The translations under genes and the position numbers were made by a program. Below the pieces are notes generated by a model. The model did not search any database, was not told where the DNA came from, and worked only from the letters and a program-made list of their open reading frames with translations. Shown in pieces: positions 1 through 13,074 of a stretch of 64,000 bases of DNA; position 1 is the stretch's first letter, and each line of letters opens with the position of its first letter. Where the stretch lies: assembly GCA_947623455.1 (NCBI GenBank), contig OX392536.1, forward strand, positions 12,023,282 through 12,087,281, given 5' to 3'. The stretch comes from Mimachlamys varia. Taxonomy: Eukaryota > Mollusca > Bivalvia > Pectinida > Pectinidae.

Positions 1-2351
1 AGTCATACTCTCCAAAACACAGTAATGTAAGTATGGGTTAGGCTATAAGATTACCTGCCGTCACAGCTGCAGTAAGTTTATAGGGTATGCTGTATTTACT
101 TGTTTTGCGTACTTGTCAATTCTCTGTCTAGATTAACCATTTTGTTGAGATTTACTGTTTGCTTGAACTCGATTTAAAAAAAAACTAATATTTCTAAGAA
201 ATCTATTGGAAATAAAACTGCAAAAGATTCGGTATATAATCGGCGCAGTTTTATAGATAATCATAATATACAATCCAAAAAAAACCCAAACTAACTGATT
301 TTCTGAATTTTTTAAGAACTCTGGCATATGCATGGCTTTGACACAAACACATGGTGACAGATACCGTTGTAAAACTGTACAAATATATGCATTGTCACAT
401 CCAGGATATTATCAAGTTTCTGCCTGTTCTTCTGTTTAAAGTTACTATTCCGTATTACGTACGGAAAAAAACTGAATGATATTAAAATGATATATTTCAT
501 TCATATTATTATTGTGATTTAGAAACTTATGTCATATATTTATGTCAGCTACAGAGGTAACTCGTACCTTACCGGGTATAGTGTAGAAGCCACCTGTACA
601 TCTGTTTAAGCGAATTCACGAAATCAACCTTATGACGATTATGGCTTTAAATGGTTAAAGGTGAAATGAATACGATTGTCAGTCAGTTCACACATGTCAA
701 GGACAAACCTTGCTTTTTCATAGTGGGGACAAACCATTCTTATTATATGGTTTCCATCTCAGTGCCATCTTGTTACATTTTGATTGTAGAATAGATTTAT
801 TTTTACTATAGGGAAATCTATAATTCAGAATTCAAACACGATTAGGGTGAAACTGCCTTCATTCATCATTATCTTCCTCCTTCATTATATATCCCACCAT
901 ATAACACACATACGTTGTTTGTTTTTTAATCAAACACTAGATACGTACAGAACCTATCTGTGAAATTATCAACGGTTCATCTGTGATTAAAGGCGTATTA
1001 TGAACCACTGCAAGTGGTCAAGGCACTCCGTTTGTATGAAGAAAAAAACCCAATGCAACTTTCGTTGTATCAGAATTTAAAACAGCCATTCCAAGAACTA
1101 CTGTCTGTTGTGTAAATATCAATAAGTCGTTTAATCATAAAATGTCAGATACAGTGATAAACAAACGATAGTCATATGGCAAACTAAATATCAACGTATG
1201 TCACGCCAATAATACCGGAAGTAGTATCTCAGAAATCTCATTTCCGGTAAAGCTATCATCTCAGATGATTAATGAAAATGGAAACAGGGTCAAAGATTTG
1301 TTGCATTACCTCCAGGAAGAGGCATTAGGATAACAATGGGGATGTGAGCGATAATGAAGATAACATTTAAGTGAGGGGACATACTCCAGTAGATCTGAGC
1401 TCGCTACAGCTAATTCACAGACATTTCTATTGACATGTCATCAATATATCACACATATAACAAATAACATTAGCAATTAAATCATGTCGTTTGTGATATG
1501 CAAATGTCATTCAAAATAGATATTTTATTAATCGTTTAAACGTGCGTGATAAATTCATAGTTCCAGGTCCCAGTACGCATTTATGGCCACGCGTTTGTTA
1601 ATTGGTAGTCTACATTGTGTCTGCTGGCTTTACGTGATATCAAATATATCATTAGTACTGCCTGTCACTGATTCCATGGAAGCTTAGGCACAGTACATAC
1701 AGATTCTATTTTGAGAATTATTCAAGAGAGTTCTGGTATGATACAGTGTCCACCCCCGCCGCCACTGACGTCATAGGTTCGCTGACACACGACATGGACA
1801 TTATATTACACGTTTTTAGTCAGATGTTAGTAGTATGTTCCATAATAATTGAAATTCACAATAAGTAATGAATACCGGGGATTCAAATATTTACTCAAAT
1901 CGAGATTTCAACATACATAAACATTTATGTTTGTGTGTCTGTGTACATGTAATAGCGGATAATATACGCGACTAATATTCGCTTTTAGGTACTTTTTTTG
2001 AAAGCGCAAAGTCACCAAAGTTTTAACATCAAAAGTATGACTTAAGTACAGCAGATTACTCCATGTAACTAATCAACAAAGTTATCTCGTACCAAGTCCA
2101 AATTGCACTACTTAAATGCGCATGTACTATCGATTTGTTTAACAGACACACCTTCTTTTACTCGAATTTCAGTAAATATACATCATCAATGGACACGTTT
2201 TCCCCCGAGTTTCGATTAAAATAATTTGTTTTCTGAATTTCAGTTAATGGGAATACGTCACCACTGTCAATGACCGGTTAAGAGACATATTTTCAAGGTT
2301 TGATTGGAAGCTTAACATTGTAAGTGATTCGGTGACTAAATAGAGAATATC
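1..2351. other. Non-coding stretch, no gene recognised
   Basis: AT-rich sequence with frequent stops in all frames. The longest open frames are under about 70 codons and carry no recognisable domain. No tandem array or clear terminal inverted repeat was seen. Confidence 0.5.
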
Positions 2352-2501
2352 TAACAGTGTCTTCAGTAATACCAAATATAGTTCACGAGTCGGACCAATA
2401 TTTTGATATTTTTTCACGAGTGTGCAGCATGAGTGAAAAATGTCAAAATATTAGCCACACGAGTGAAAAATGTTTTAGTGGTATTACTGTAGATACTGTT
2501 A
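2352..2501. mobile_element. Short inverted-repeat element (MITE-like), copy 1
   Basis: The ends are inverted repeats of about 23 bp: the left end starts taacagtgtcttcag and the right end is its near reverse complement, ending at 2501. The interior holds short A/T-rich repeats built on cacgagtg. A second copy with the same ends lies at 15131-15228. No coding capacity. Superfamily unknown, and no convincing target-site duplication was found. Confidence 0.6.
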
Positions 2502-4384
2502 GATATTATGTTAATTATATTTTTTATAGGAAAATCAGCAGTGGCAGCTTTTGATTTTCCCAAAAGTCGTTTGTTAGCAGCGTTCTGATTGGTCAAATCA
2601 GAAAAAGTATAAATAATATCACTTTTATGAATGAATAATTTTCTATATTTCACTGGTAAAAATGTAATAAATATCTATATCTTTACAAGAGTATTTTACT
2701 GGAACATTCACTGTAGCACGAGGTATATCAAGGAAGGAGATCGTATTATCAACTTAGCAGTTAACTGAACGATTTTACTTTAACATTGAAACAAAAATGT
2801 CCATATTCGATAGATATGTTGCATGTGTATTAAATTACGGATATGAAGGTCGGAGACATATTGTATTGGCCACACATCTCATTTGTATCGAGAACCTTTT
2901 TAATGATATGTAAACAGTCAATGCCTGTATGGTTTACTTTGAAACTGGCAGATATTCATTATACATTGTATATGCAATGTAAAATAGCCATGATGAGATA
3001 TTGGTTTAAATTCAAAATACTAGAATTGTTTTTAAAAATCATGTTACGATAATTTAAATTAGTAGATTGAAATATCAGAAAACCTAACTGTGAAATGAAT
3101 TGGGTGTATCGAAATAAGCACGAACTATTTCGTTCTGGTTTTATTTGATTTTAGATTTGATTTAAACATTTTTAGTTGCAAATATACAAATGGGATCATT
3201 TTTAGATTGCCAATACTCGTATGTATTATAGCGCATATGTTGTTTTGTATTTGGAAATAGTAAAAGTAGAAACTAAGCTGACTGTCCCTTGAAATAAACA
3301 CTCAAGGCATAATTCCGTTTCATAATCATGAGATGTCACGAAAAACAAAGATATAATGAATATTCTGGTATGTAAACTGTGCTTATAGCTATCACGGCTT
3401 GACCTCCGGCACATATGTAAAAAGCTAGAACGTTTCAAAGACATGTCATGCAGGATTATGGCTCTGAATGTCATCACAAAAAAGTCTTTACAAATTTGAT
3501 TTGTTAATAAGTATAGAGAACAGTCGGGGTTTTACGATGTCACATAGTCGTGTCGACCACAAGACCACATCTAAATGCCCCGTACTATTTTGATGACGTC
3601 ATAGGTCGGAGGTTTGGGAACTGGTGGTGCTCTTAAGCAGTAAATCTTGGCATGCGGCAAACTTAGTGAATTATGGGGTTGAGAATATTGTTAGTAGGGT
3701 CCTCGAGGGTGTCTTTAAGGTATAAGGGTTTAAGGAATCGAGACATATTGGTGATTTGTGTATACTGTACTGACATTTCTGCTGGTATCGTTAAACTTTG
3801 ACCACATGACCTTAATACGTCGTTACGAAAAATGAAGGTTTTATTCATGACTTGAGTGTTTCGTTATCATCCGTACACTTAGCACAGTTAAACGTCTCGT
3901 GTCATCAACAATAAATCTGGAACGCCTCATGGTTTTGACAACTTGAATTGTATTTCAATGTAAAACGTGTACTTTGTATGCGGTGCGGAATTTAATTGGA
4001 ATGGAATGCTACAAGTGAGAAGATGGAACCAATGGCAACATTTGACGTCACAAAACTAAGACACATCGTTCGATGATTGCAGTAACCTACCGACTTATGA
4101 CAACAATTACTGGAGAAACGCCGACCAATGGCGAGTTACTCACCACAATATAGTGATAAGGACTCCAGTAGCGGACAAACTGTGGTAGGAAATCCGTCGT
4201 ATGTATTTGCCGTGTCATTTGACATGACAAGGAAACTAAATATAACACAGGTTCTCGAGAACAATGCTCGGTCCGTTTGTATTTATATATATCCGGAATG
4301 AAAATAATTCCTACATCTTTTTTCTCTTCGAATATCTGTTAAACTTTACTAAACTAACTTTCGAGAGATACAGAACTATGAACT
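2502..4384. other. Non-coding stretch, no gene recognised
   Basis: Only short open frames (up to 83 codons) without domain similarity. No repeat structure was identified. Confidence 0.45.
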
Positions 4385-4812
4385 TCTGAAGTTTTATGGT
4401 CGTCTTTTTTGTCCCATTGAGAAACATTTTGTATCTTTATGTGATATGAAGATGGACGTTTTTGAGTATGCTCGTAAGTGTGTTTACTTGTTGTGATTGA
4501 CAAAGATGACTCGCTTCTCACTTTGCGTTTTTTGAGTATACTCGTAAGTGTGTTTACTTGTTGTGATTGACAAAGATGACTCGCTTCTCACTTTGCAGAC
4601 TTGATGTTTACCTGGATGTGACCAAGATTTACTGTACATGGTGGGTGTCGTCGATGAAGCAGCAGACGCTTACTTAACACTTGGTTTTGTTCTCTTGTAC
4701 TTTTACAAGTGTTTCCATGTAAATCCTTCCTTTTTTCATGTTTTGCCCTTAGTTTAATCGATGTTGAGTTAAGATTATGGTTTTGTTGGCACTTTGGTAT
4801 TCTCTACTTTTT
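4385..4812 (+). mobile_element. Retroelement 3' end, copy 1 (5'-truncated)
   Basis: Matches the last part of the copy at 15326-16035. It begins in the coding tail (peptide resembling SLCDMKMD), then carries the shared 3' untranslated sequence and ends near tattctct followed by T-rich DNA. The reading frame is broken. Like the other copies it lacks its 5' part, as expected for target-primed retrotransposition. It contains an internal tandem duplication (4457-4596). The family is probably Penelope-like or a related reverse-transcriptase element; that is an inference. Confidence 0.6.
4457..4596. repeat. 70-bp tandem duplication
   Basis: Two adjacent, nearly identical copies of a segment starting tttttgagtat and ending cactttgc lie inside the retroelement fragment. 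They differ at a few positions. Other copies of the element carry the segment once, so the duplication happened after insertion. Confidence 0.8.
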
Positions 4813-5530
4813 AAGCAGCTCAAGACTCAAAGGATTTCCACGTGTTCTTATCGTCCCTTGGATCCTTACTTAATAATGAACTGTGAAAACGGATATAACC
4901 ACTGCAAACGAACAGTGCAACTGCACTTAGTTAGCTGAAGCAAATGTATTACCTGTTTCGTCGATGAACGTCTGGCTAAAACGATGTAGTATAGTGCCAC
5001 AGAAAAGTTTAGCCACACCCATAGCCACACCCATAGCCACACCCATTGTCGGTTACCGTTATAAGTCCTGGATGACCACCCTTTTTGATTTGTTTGTGGG
5101 GAAGGTATGGGAGAACACATTCAAACGTTCACAGAAGCATAGAAAATAAAATTGTAGGTGAACATTTCCTTACTGTTGTTCATTAATCAGGTTTTGTTTT
5201 TCTTGGTGTTGGTTCAAGTTCGACTGTTTCCATCCTTTCCAGAGAAGATATTTACAGCCTACACTAAAATTCACTCGTTAACTATTGTCCTGCAAACTAG
5301 AGTTATTTTCCAAAACCTATACTTGCCAAATTTCTATGACGTCGACAACAATACATGTGGGTGGAGTTATGCACATTATCCAGTTCGAGTCACAATTGTA
5401 TGACATCATTAACAATGGACATGAACGGAGTTAACCCCGGCTTATGCAAACACCATGCTGTTACAATTATAGAACCGTTTTCACGTTTGTAAGCTTTGAA
5501 ATGAAATGAACAGAAAAAATGTAAATATAA
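4813..5530. other. Non-coding stretch
   Basis: No gene recognised. It holds one short tandem repeat (5011-5046) and short open frames without similarity. Confidence 0.45.
5011..5046. repeat. 12-bp tandem repeat, three copies
   Basis: The unit agccacacccat is repeated three times without variation. Confidence 0.9.
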
Positions 5531-5682
5531 GAATTAACCTTTTATTTTGTATAGTTTACGAGATCATAAATCAAATTGAGCAGTCGGTAAATTTAACGTG
5601 AACGCTTCGCGTTTACGCAATTTACCTCGTGCTCTATTGGATTTATTCTCTCATAAACTTAACAAAATAAGAGGTTAATCCT
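5531..5682. mobile_element. Palindromic hairpin element
   Basis: The 152-bp segment is an imperfect palindrome. The left end starts gaattaacc and the right end finishes ggttaatcc; the arms are about 70 bp each and meet at a centre near 5605 (cgcttcgcg). Typical of a foldback MITE. No coding capacity; origin unknown. Confidence 0.65.
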
Positions 5683-7890
5683 TAATAAATGTAAAAGGAA
5701 TGATATGCTATGTTTGTTTCAACAATGGTTTAAAGATCCTATAATTCTCAAAGACCCTTAAAGAGTTAGTATTGGATCGTTAGTACTAATCTGTAAGCAG
5801 TGGAGGGTTAAAGCAGTAGAGATGTTTAATAATGTTTCTTCCTTCCCCTTCCATAAACTAACATGTATTTTTTAGTTTAGATGTTTAGTGCCATCAAACT
5901 GGGTGCGTGTCTTTCCCTGCCTTGGCTTTGGTTTACTGTGTGGACGAATACGGCAGGATAAATCGCTTTGGTAGTCTATAACTCTATGACTAGCGTGATG
6001 CTACAGATTAACAGGGTTCAACATGGCTACATAGACTCATCAACTAGACTTGTTTTCAAGAAATTGACTAATCAATAGATTAATTAGAAACCATAATGGC
6101 ATGCACTAATAGTCGATATTGTATATTGAAATACCAAACATATGATAAATGAGATATAAGACCAGACTAGACTAAAGTTTGAGACCAGATTAACTAGACA
6201 AGACTATGTAAAACCAAACCCAGGCCAGGCCATGTTTTATAGTATGCCCTATGAGATGCGGTAGATAAATACCTCCTCCTATTATTACTGGTTCCATATT
6301 GCAATGTTTATAAATAATCATTATATGTTGCGGGAGATCTAGTGGAGGTAGAGAGTGCTATATGCCCTGTCCCCTGGCTGAGACATAATACAGTCTATAA
6401 AATTGGTAGGTGTGGGTTCCTGCTTAAAGTTTAACATGAAAACAAATGTTATTGATTAGAATCGCATTGTAAACGTACTTGCATTTATATGTATCATGGC
6501 AAGAAGTTTACAGGTGCCCATAGGAGTCTTGTTTTGTATAGTGTTACATACACAAGTCTACGCTCGATATTACTCAGGCTTTCTAATCAATCAAAGGCTG
6601 CTTCTGCCGGTGGACATGAGGACAAAAGTCTGACACACTAAGTATAAATATGATAGAATCAGACTGTGTTGACATTGCTGGAGAATCTAGCACTCAAACG
6701 ACTGGTATAGTTAAGTACAACATGTGCGACTAGGTCCCCGCCACTTTGTGACGGACAACCTATAATGATCGCTCTAGTGTATCAGTGTTCGTCCGAAACA
6801 CATTCGTATCTGCTAATAAATTTTGTAACATGTCATAGCAGAATGGAGTTAGCTTTGTGTGATTATTCAAAGATACATAAAGGGCAAAAGTATTGGATTT
6901 TTACGGTGTTTAGTCAAATATAAGCATAGCTCTCTAAAACTTAATAGGATAATGCCTAGTTTAGACTATATTTAAGGGAACATCACAGCCAGTCTAGTGC
7001 GTAAAATGTTTATAAATTAAGGACGATGGATCAGTCGCATGGAACCCTTAGGGGAACTGATCAGTATTGATTGTATAAGGTAACTGTTAGTTCCGGTAAA
7101 CATTAACATGTCGACTTGACCACAGCATTAGTTCGCTAATCCATCAATCACAACATAAGCTGACAGCATCATTCTTTCGTCCGAGTTTTCTTTCCTCTTG
7201 ACAAAGAAGCCAAAGATTGAACGGAGTGTTTACAGCCCTTTGGTTTTGTTAAAGACAGGGAGCTTAGAATGATACGTCGATACTATTAGAAATCATGTTA
7301 TTACTGCTTGCGTTAAGGTTTTTTTTTTCGTAAGAGTGACGCTTCGGGCTGGCTAATGCTGTTCTACAGTACTGATAATATCGTCAGTTACGTCACGGCT
7401 TTTTAAAAGGGATGTTTGTCCTGCATGTATCCAATTACAGCGATAAACATGCGCTATGATGATCGACAAGGCAATCACTTCCTAATAAACAACGACACTC
7501 CAATCGGAGCCTTTTGATAAATTCAGACTCCACATAAAAGCAATACTGTCGAGAGAAGTATTTGAGTAAAAGATTAAGAATCATCAACAAAATTGTCCAA
7601 AATGTTATTCTTAAAAATTATTGATATGATATATTATGCATAAGTCTTTACTGAACGATCGCTTAGGAAGCCTAGAAGATTACTCCGCTTTCCCGGTCGC
7701 AATTGTTTAAATCTCTTACGATTGCACTTAGAAAATCCTATATTCAGCTTCCCTTTAGTAATTTAAACTGGTCATTTTTCCTGGTTTGTTATGCTTGTCG
7801 TGAAACTTGCTTGTTCAGCGAAAGATTATTCCTGCTGCATCCCTGTGGATGTCCAAGTTCTCCACTCCCTGACAAACCGTTGATATCGTT
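5683..7890. other. Non-coding stretch, no gene recognised
   Basis: Unique-looking AT-rich DNA with no supported coding region, RNA gene or repeat. Confidence 0.45.
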
Positions 7891-8159
7891 CAGGGCCCGT
7901 ATTCATGAAACCGTTCTCATGCTCAAGCATTGATTCTGTGCTCAAGCCAGCTTTCTTGAAACTCTCCTTAATCATGTCGAAGAGCCAAAAAGTCAATGTA
8001 AATGTTGAAAACAGTTTTTGGCTTCATCTCTCTTCAACTTTTCCCCAAAACTTTGACAAAGTTAGATTTTTTAAATAATCTATGGCCAAAACAAGAAATA
8101 AGGATTGAGCACGAAATCCATGCTTGAGCATGAGAAATGTTTCATGAATACGGGCCCTG
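7891..8159. mobile_element. MITE with about 55-bp terminal inverted repeats
   Basis: The left end starts cagggcccgtattcatgaaa and the right end is its reverse complement at 8140-8159. The inverted similarity continues inward for about 55 bp with only a few mismatches. The 269-bp element has no coding capacity. No clear target-site duplication was found. Confidence 0.75.
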
Positions 8160-8984
8160 GTCTTCAATTAAATCATTAGATTTGAGAAAAGTTATGCTTT
8201 ACGCTGTTAACTTTAGCAAGAGAGAGATAAAGCGAAAATATAATATCCATTTACCATGATTTCAAAAGTATGTATAGGATCCCTGTATCATTATTTTACA
8301 CTATTTCGTTCAGTGAATCGTCTACAAAATGTTTGTTATAATCTCCTGATACATTACTGAGGAACGGTTTCACTATCATATCAGTGCCCTGCATGTAGAA
8401 CGTAAGAATTGCTGCCCCCTTGTATGATTTGTAAGAGACGACTGATTTTTTTTATCTTTTTTTTTCTTCTTTCTAAGCAACTGTTTCTCCCTGGTGTCTT
8501 CCTTGATATTGCTTTAATTTTGAGTTAAGCGTTCGCCCCTGGAGTAAGGAACTATTCCATGGTCCAGACACACCAGTGTCTCAAACAATGGAATATTCTG
8601 ATCTGTTCGCTCTCATCTTGACGTGCAGCAGGTTCACCTGTTGTCAGTATAATGTGAACTTTTGGGGTATTCTGTTGGAGTCCTTCAACAGTATACTTCA
8701 GTGTGGTAGCACTTTAAATCTGCTAAACCCGCATTATAAAAATCATTTCCAAAGTTTTTTTAATCACTTACTTATATTTTTTCAATTTTGGAACAAATGT
8801 ATAAAGCAAGTTTGTTGTTTTGATTTTGATTTTTTTTTCACATTTACTGGACTGCACGTCTGTTTGAGGTAAAATCCGATCTCCAATTGGTTCACATGTA
8901 TTTCTATTTTGAAAAAGGGTACTGGTTATTTGGGCCATAGGGTGACGATCGATATTTTTACTCCAAGGCATATGGTGTATGTTC
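8160..8984. other. Non-coding stretch, no gene recognised
   Basis: T-rich DNA with open frames up to about 100 codons but no recognisable domain. Confidence 0.45.
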
Positions 8985-9130
8985 ATGTTTATACACCAAG
9001 CATCACTGAAGAGTCCTAGGAGAAAGAAACAGCTGAATGATGCAGTTTTATTCATTTTTTTCTGCATACTGTATCTATTACAAAATTAAAAAGCAGCATA
9101 TGTGTGTGTTAGTCATCTTTAATCAAATCT
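8985..9130 (+). mobile_element. Hammerhead-bearing dispersed repeat, copy A (partial)
   Basis: Matches, in opposite orientation, the repeats at 32547-32815 and 38557-38825. Shared landmarks in order are the hammerhead-like block, a ttcatttttt tract, a tgtatctatta segment, a gcagca segment with a GT run, and a gtcatcttta end. Only this half of the repeat is recognisable here. It lies 55 bp before a TTAA element. Confidence 0.65.
9000..9043 (+). ncRNA. Hammerhead-ribozyme-like motif, degraded
   Basis: In order: gcatca, the core box ctgaaga, gtcc, a five-base loop, then gaaa in place of the expected ggac, the core box gaaa, cagctg, and tgatgc, which pairs perfectly with gcatca as stem I. The conserved boxes and stem I survive. 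Stem II is broken and the usual U before the cleavage position is A. This copy is probably inactive. Confidence 0.5.
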
Positions 9131-9184
9131 AAATCTTTACCAAACTGAGTAGAAATTTTGAAAATAAATTATCTTATAAATAGC

Positions 9185-10005
9185 TTAAGGATGCAATCTT
9201 CTGAGAATTCAATCACGTCCAAAATCTTGTTTTGATACAATGTTTTTTGTGTTATATTAAAAAAGTATGCTTCATTATAATAGCATACATGCATATAGAA
9301 ATGTGTTAAAATAATAGATGTCTGTTGTTTGTAGAACTGTTTTCGCATGATATTTCAAAGGCCATTTTGAAACTGCGTATTTATGTGCATTTTAAAAACA
9401 TCAGTGTTTCGCATGATGTTTTTCAAGCTAGCAAGCTCATTTTTGCTGTACAACTTTTTAATGTCTAATATTATGGAAATATTATGCAACAAGATGGATG
9501 ATTAAACAATTTTGGTATATTTTTCATATACGTAACTCGAGCACTTGACCCCGAATTTGTGAGAAAAAAACACAAATAGTAATGGGACACGAAATGAAGC
9601 ACAATTACCTCCTATTTAATGACGGTTTTAGAATAAGAAACTTATTTTCTTTTGATCTGCGAAATAGTTTTCATTACAAAAGGGGTAGTGTAGGGATGCT
9701 TTCCTAAGTTAAAACAGTAAGTAAGAGAAATTGTACTGCCCTAACTTAAAATGAAATAATATTTTTGTCAATTCTGCAAACATTTATACATTCCGGAATA
9801 CATGTCCTGAAATTGGTAAAAACTACAAAATTCACCTTCAAGCACTTATGTCAAATTGGTATCCTTCACTGATCATAAAATAAAAACAAGCACGCTGACA
9901 TATCATTATCTTTCTATTTTCTTTGATGCCCCTTTCCAAAAAAAATATACGAGAAAACAGATTAATGAAGGAAAAGTTTGACTCCTCAAAAGAAAACATC
10001 CTTAA
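9185..10005. mobile_element. TTAA-flanked MITE family, copy 1
   Basis: TTAA flanks both ends (9185-9188 and 10002-10005). The element inside starts ggatgcaatcttctgag and its other end reads ggatgttttcttttgag in reverse complement. It is about 813 bp, without coding capacity. Related copies lie at 36773, 46531 and 51689. TTAA duplication is known for piggyBac, Kolobok and Sola3 transposons; the sequence does not decide between them. Confidence 0.7.
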
Positions 10006-10080
10006 TATAATATATTTATGTCATGTTTTTATTACCTAGATGGGTCATTAGTATTTTGATTCTGATGTTGCAAAGTACGG

Positions 10081-10440
10081 ATGTTTTGTCAAAACCTGGC
10101 CCGAGCCTTGATAAGCTGTCACTGTGTCACTTGGATAGTAAATAATATTGAAGACACATGCAATGAAGATGATTTCATATGTTTAACTAAAATTCATCTT
10201 GATGATAGGATAAAGACTAGACAGAAAATATACGGCTGCGGGATTTTTGTTTACGCTGACAATTTATTGAATGTTACGCGAACACCCCGGGAACGAAATA
10301 CAGGCTAATCTTTTTTTACCTTTATTGTAGGTACAGTTTATAGACCAGAAACTTCGGATGTAACAATCTGGGGAAATTTGATGATTAGTTTAGTAATGCC
10401 TTTGAAGTATGCTTAAAATTATTAGGACTACTATGGTACA
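10081..10440 (+). pseudogene. LINE endonuclease domain fragment (jockey/CR1-like)
   Basis: The plus strand reads NNIEDTCNEDDFICLTKIHLDD, close to the apurinic-like endonuclease region of jockey/CR1-type non-LTR retrotransposons, where the family pattern is D-x-I-x-x-x-E-T/K-x-L. After a gap of perhaps 15-20 residues it continues GCGIFVYADNLLNVTR. Beyond a stop, another frame gives GTVYRPETSDVTIWGN, matching the family's YRPP-type segment. The frame is therefore broken by a stop and an internal deletion. No reverse transcriptase follows, so this is a dead 5'-region fragment. Family assignment is from pattern recognition only. Confidence 0.6.
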
Positions 10441-12097
10441 AAAACTTCAAAGATACCGCGACTTTTAGACGAAAACCGCTGAACGTAAACAGGAGATGGT
10501 ATTTTGCTTTTAACACTGTGCATGTACGTATCTCTCTGTGATTGCAATAGATGTAGTTTAACAGGTTCAAATCTATTTCGTTAAAGGGAAAGCTTGTTCT
10601 CCTGTCGAACTATTCTTGAACATGGTCAGCAACCTTGTTTGTAGTATTGGATGTATTGAAAAACGAGATTAGTGCCTTTGGTATTTTGAAAGTACGTAGT
10701 TCTTTGTAAACTTAAGAGCACGTATTGAGAATGACTGTTGGTACAATTTGGATAGGCACAATGCTTTTCGTTACACTTGACTTCATGTATCTATTTACAA
10801 TGTGTTATTGCTTAATAAAATGTTTTCAAAATTTATATTTATCACCTGTAACAAAATTATATGGATATTATATGTATATGGACATGACATTTCCTTCGTT
10901 ACCGATGAAAATCACTCATTGTGGCATTTTACATCCAATATTGTTCAATTCCACTGCCTTTATTGCTTCAAGATACCAAAAGGTGTGAAAGTACTTTGTA
11001 AAAAACACCTCGATGTTGCCTGTATGACTAAGTCGATGGTACTTCTTAGACTCCGAATACAGCCTTGATAATCGGTAGCGAATTAGCTGCCACATCTCGG
11101 AGAAGCATCATCCTTAAAGCAGGCTTTATATATGAACTTGTTCTATTTCCTTATAGAATATAAATGCCAGAACTTGACATACGATAACAGCGGTGTTATG
11201 CTAGATGAAGTGATGAATAGCGGTCCTCCCTTATGAAACGACAGACGCGGGACTCTTCCTCATCTACAAGTGTATCAAGACTAATTTGCAGAAATAAACT
11301 AAAACCTGCTTTTCGTTTCGCTCTTTGCTTTCTATTATTTTTCCTGCAGGTAGTTTGACACATGGCTATGCCCACCTGCCCAAACTCCCGAAAATAACCA
11401 CAGTGTTGTGGAACTCACACAAACCATCCTTCCTCAGATAACGAGTACAGTTTTAGAAGAGCTGTTGGGTTGAGACTTTGGATGTGCTGGGCATGAAGAC
11501 CCCGTGCGTCATATCCTGTGTCGTCCTGATTGACAGTAGATGTACAAACTGTCACGTGTTCGGTCTTAGAGAGTCCACACGGACAAGCTTTATTAGTGCA
11601 CTGAAATGGGCACCGATGACAAAAATAACTGTTTTATGGTTTTTATCGTTATATAAATAGAAATGTATACCACATGCAAATCTGGTATAGACCTGGGGGA
11701 TATGTATCTGATAAATGCAATGTTCCAAATAAATATACAAGTGATAGTCACTTCCTGTTTATGAAGCCAGGGCTCATACACCAAGCAATCACACCTATGC
11801 CAAACCCACAAATATGGTGTATATACATGAATGCGATATATTTAAGGGTCATCTATATAGAATATCTATAGATATATTTTACTAGCTTATTAATCAGTAT
11901 TTCGGGAAAATTTAACAGAAGTAACTTAAACAATTGTCGATATGTTCAATATATCATGTCTACCCATTGACCTTGCTTTTAACATGAAATTTGCCAAGGG
12001 TCTTGTTAATTTTGGTAAAACATGCAAAAATGCAAGTTATAGGGTGGAAACATTAGCTCATGTAGATCATACATGCTGCACAAAACAACAATGTCCG
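10441..12097. other. Non-coding stretch, no gene recognised
   Basis: Two overlapping open frames of about 87 codons (10725-11068) show no domain and look like chance frames. No repeat or RNA gene was seen. Confidence 0.4.
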
Positions 12098-12433
12098 TGT
12101 ACACTCAAGTGTCTATAGCACACGATAGGGACATTTGTTTAACTCGATATGGCTCTATCATAACGAACAAATTGATTCTGTTATGACCATGAATTGCAGA
12201 TGGCAACTATTAATCATTTTGCTCAAATATGCATACATTGAGGTATTTAATTATTAACAACAAATAGTCTACTTAAAGAAAAAAACTGATCTTTATGCTT
12301 TTTTTGTGTGATGTTATTCACAACCGCGATTTTGCATTTCAAGGTCAAAACAGAATCGATGTGTACGCTTCGAAAGAGCCATATCGAGTTAAACAAATGT
12401 CCCTATCTTGTGCTATAGAAACTTGAGAGTACA
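12098..12433. mobile_element. MITE with about 58-bp terminal inverted repeats
   Basis: The left arm starts tgtacactcaagtg and runs to about 12155; the right arm is its near-perfect reverse complement, about 12375-12433. The block gggacatttgtttaactcga is identical in both arms. The 336-bp element is AT-rich inside and non-coding. No target duplication could be assigned with confidence. Confidence 0.8.
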
Positions 12434-13074
12434 GCGATATTATTGTTTTTCTGATTTCATATATTGTGTAACTTAAAATTATCCCATGCTGCATCTTGCC
12501 ACAAAGTCACTTTGTTCACGAATATCTTATGATATACAGCTTATGAATATATCAAAAAAGTTCATGTGATCACAAACATATTGGTGTATTACATGACTAT
12601 ATTTGTGCAATACTTGTTTTAATATTCACCATAATTGCCTATTTAGCTGACCCTTCAGCGCACGACAAAGGGTGCAGTGAAATAAGATAAGGTTAATTGC
12701 GATTTTAAAACGTGCAATTGCGGTTATGTCTCCGTAAATAGACCCACATTTAGTAGATAGAAAGAATTGTTTGGCTATCAATTATGTTGTCAACTTTTAA
12801 GTATTTTTCACTAGCTGAATGACAGACAATGCGTGATGGTGCGTCCACAAATAGATTGATTTCTCGTTTAGCTCCAGTAAATGCAAACAAAGACATTAAA
12901 GCACTATTTATATCAAACCAAATTTGAATGATTTAAAAAACTATGACAGTTTTTGTAAATAATAATAATGATGATAATAACCTGATGAGCCTATCTGTAT
13001 CTGTCATCACTTTATTAATGGTAAACTGGATCACTAATGTTGATGAGACGTAGTGAAGTAGATTCATCATTGGT
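12434..13074. other. Non-coding stretch
   Basis: AT-rich; no gene or repeat recognised apart from a short ataataatgatg run near 12960. Confidence 0.4.
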
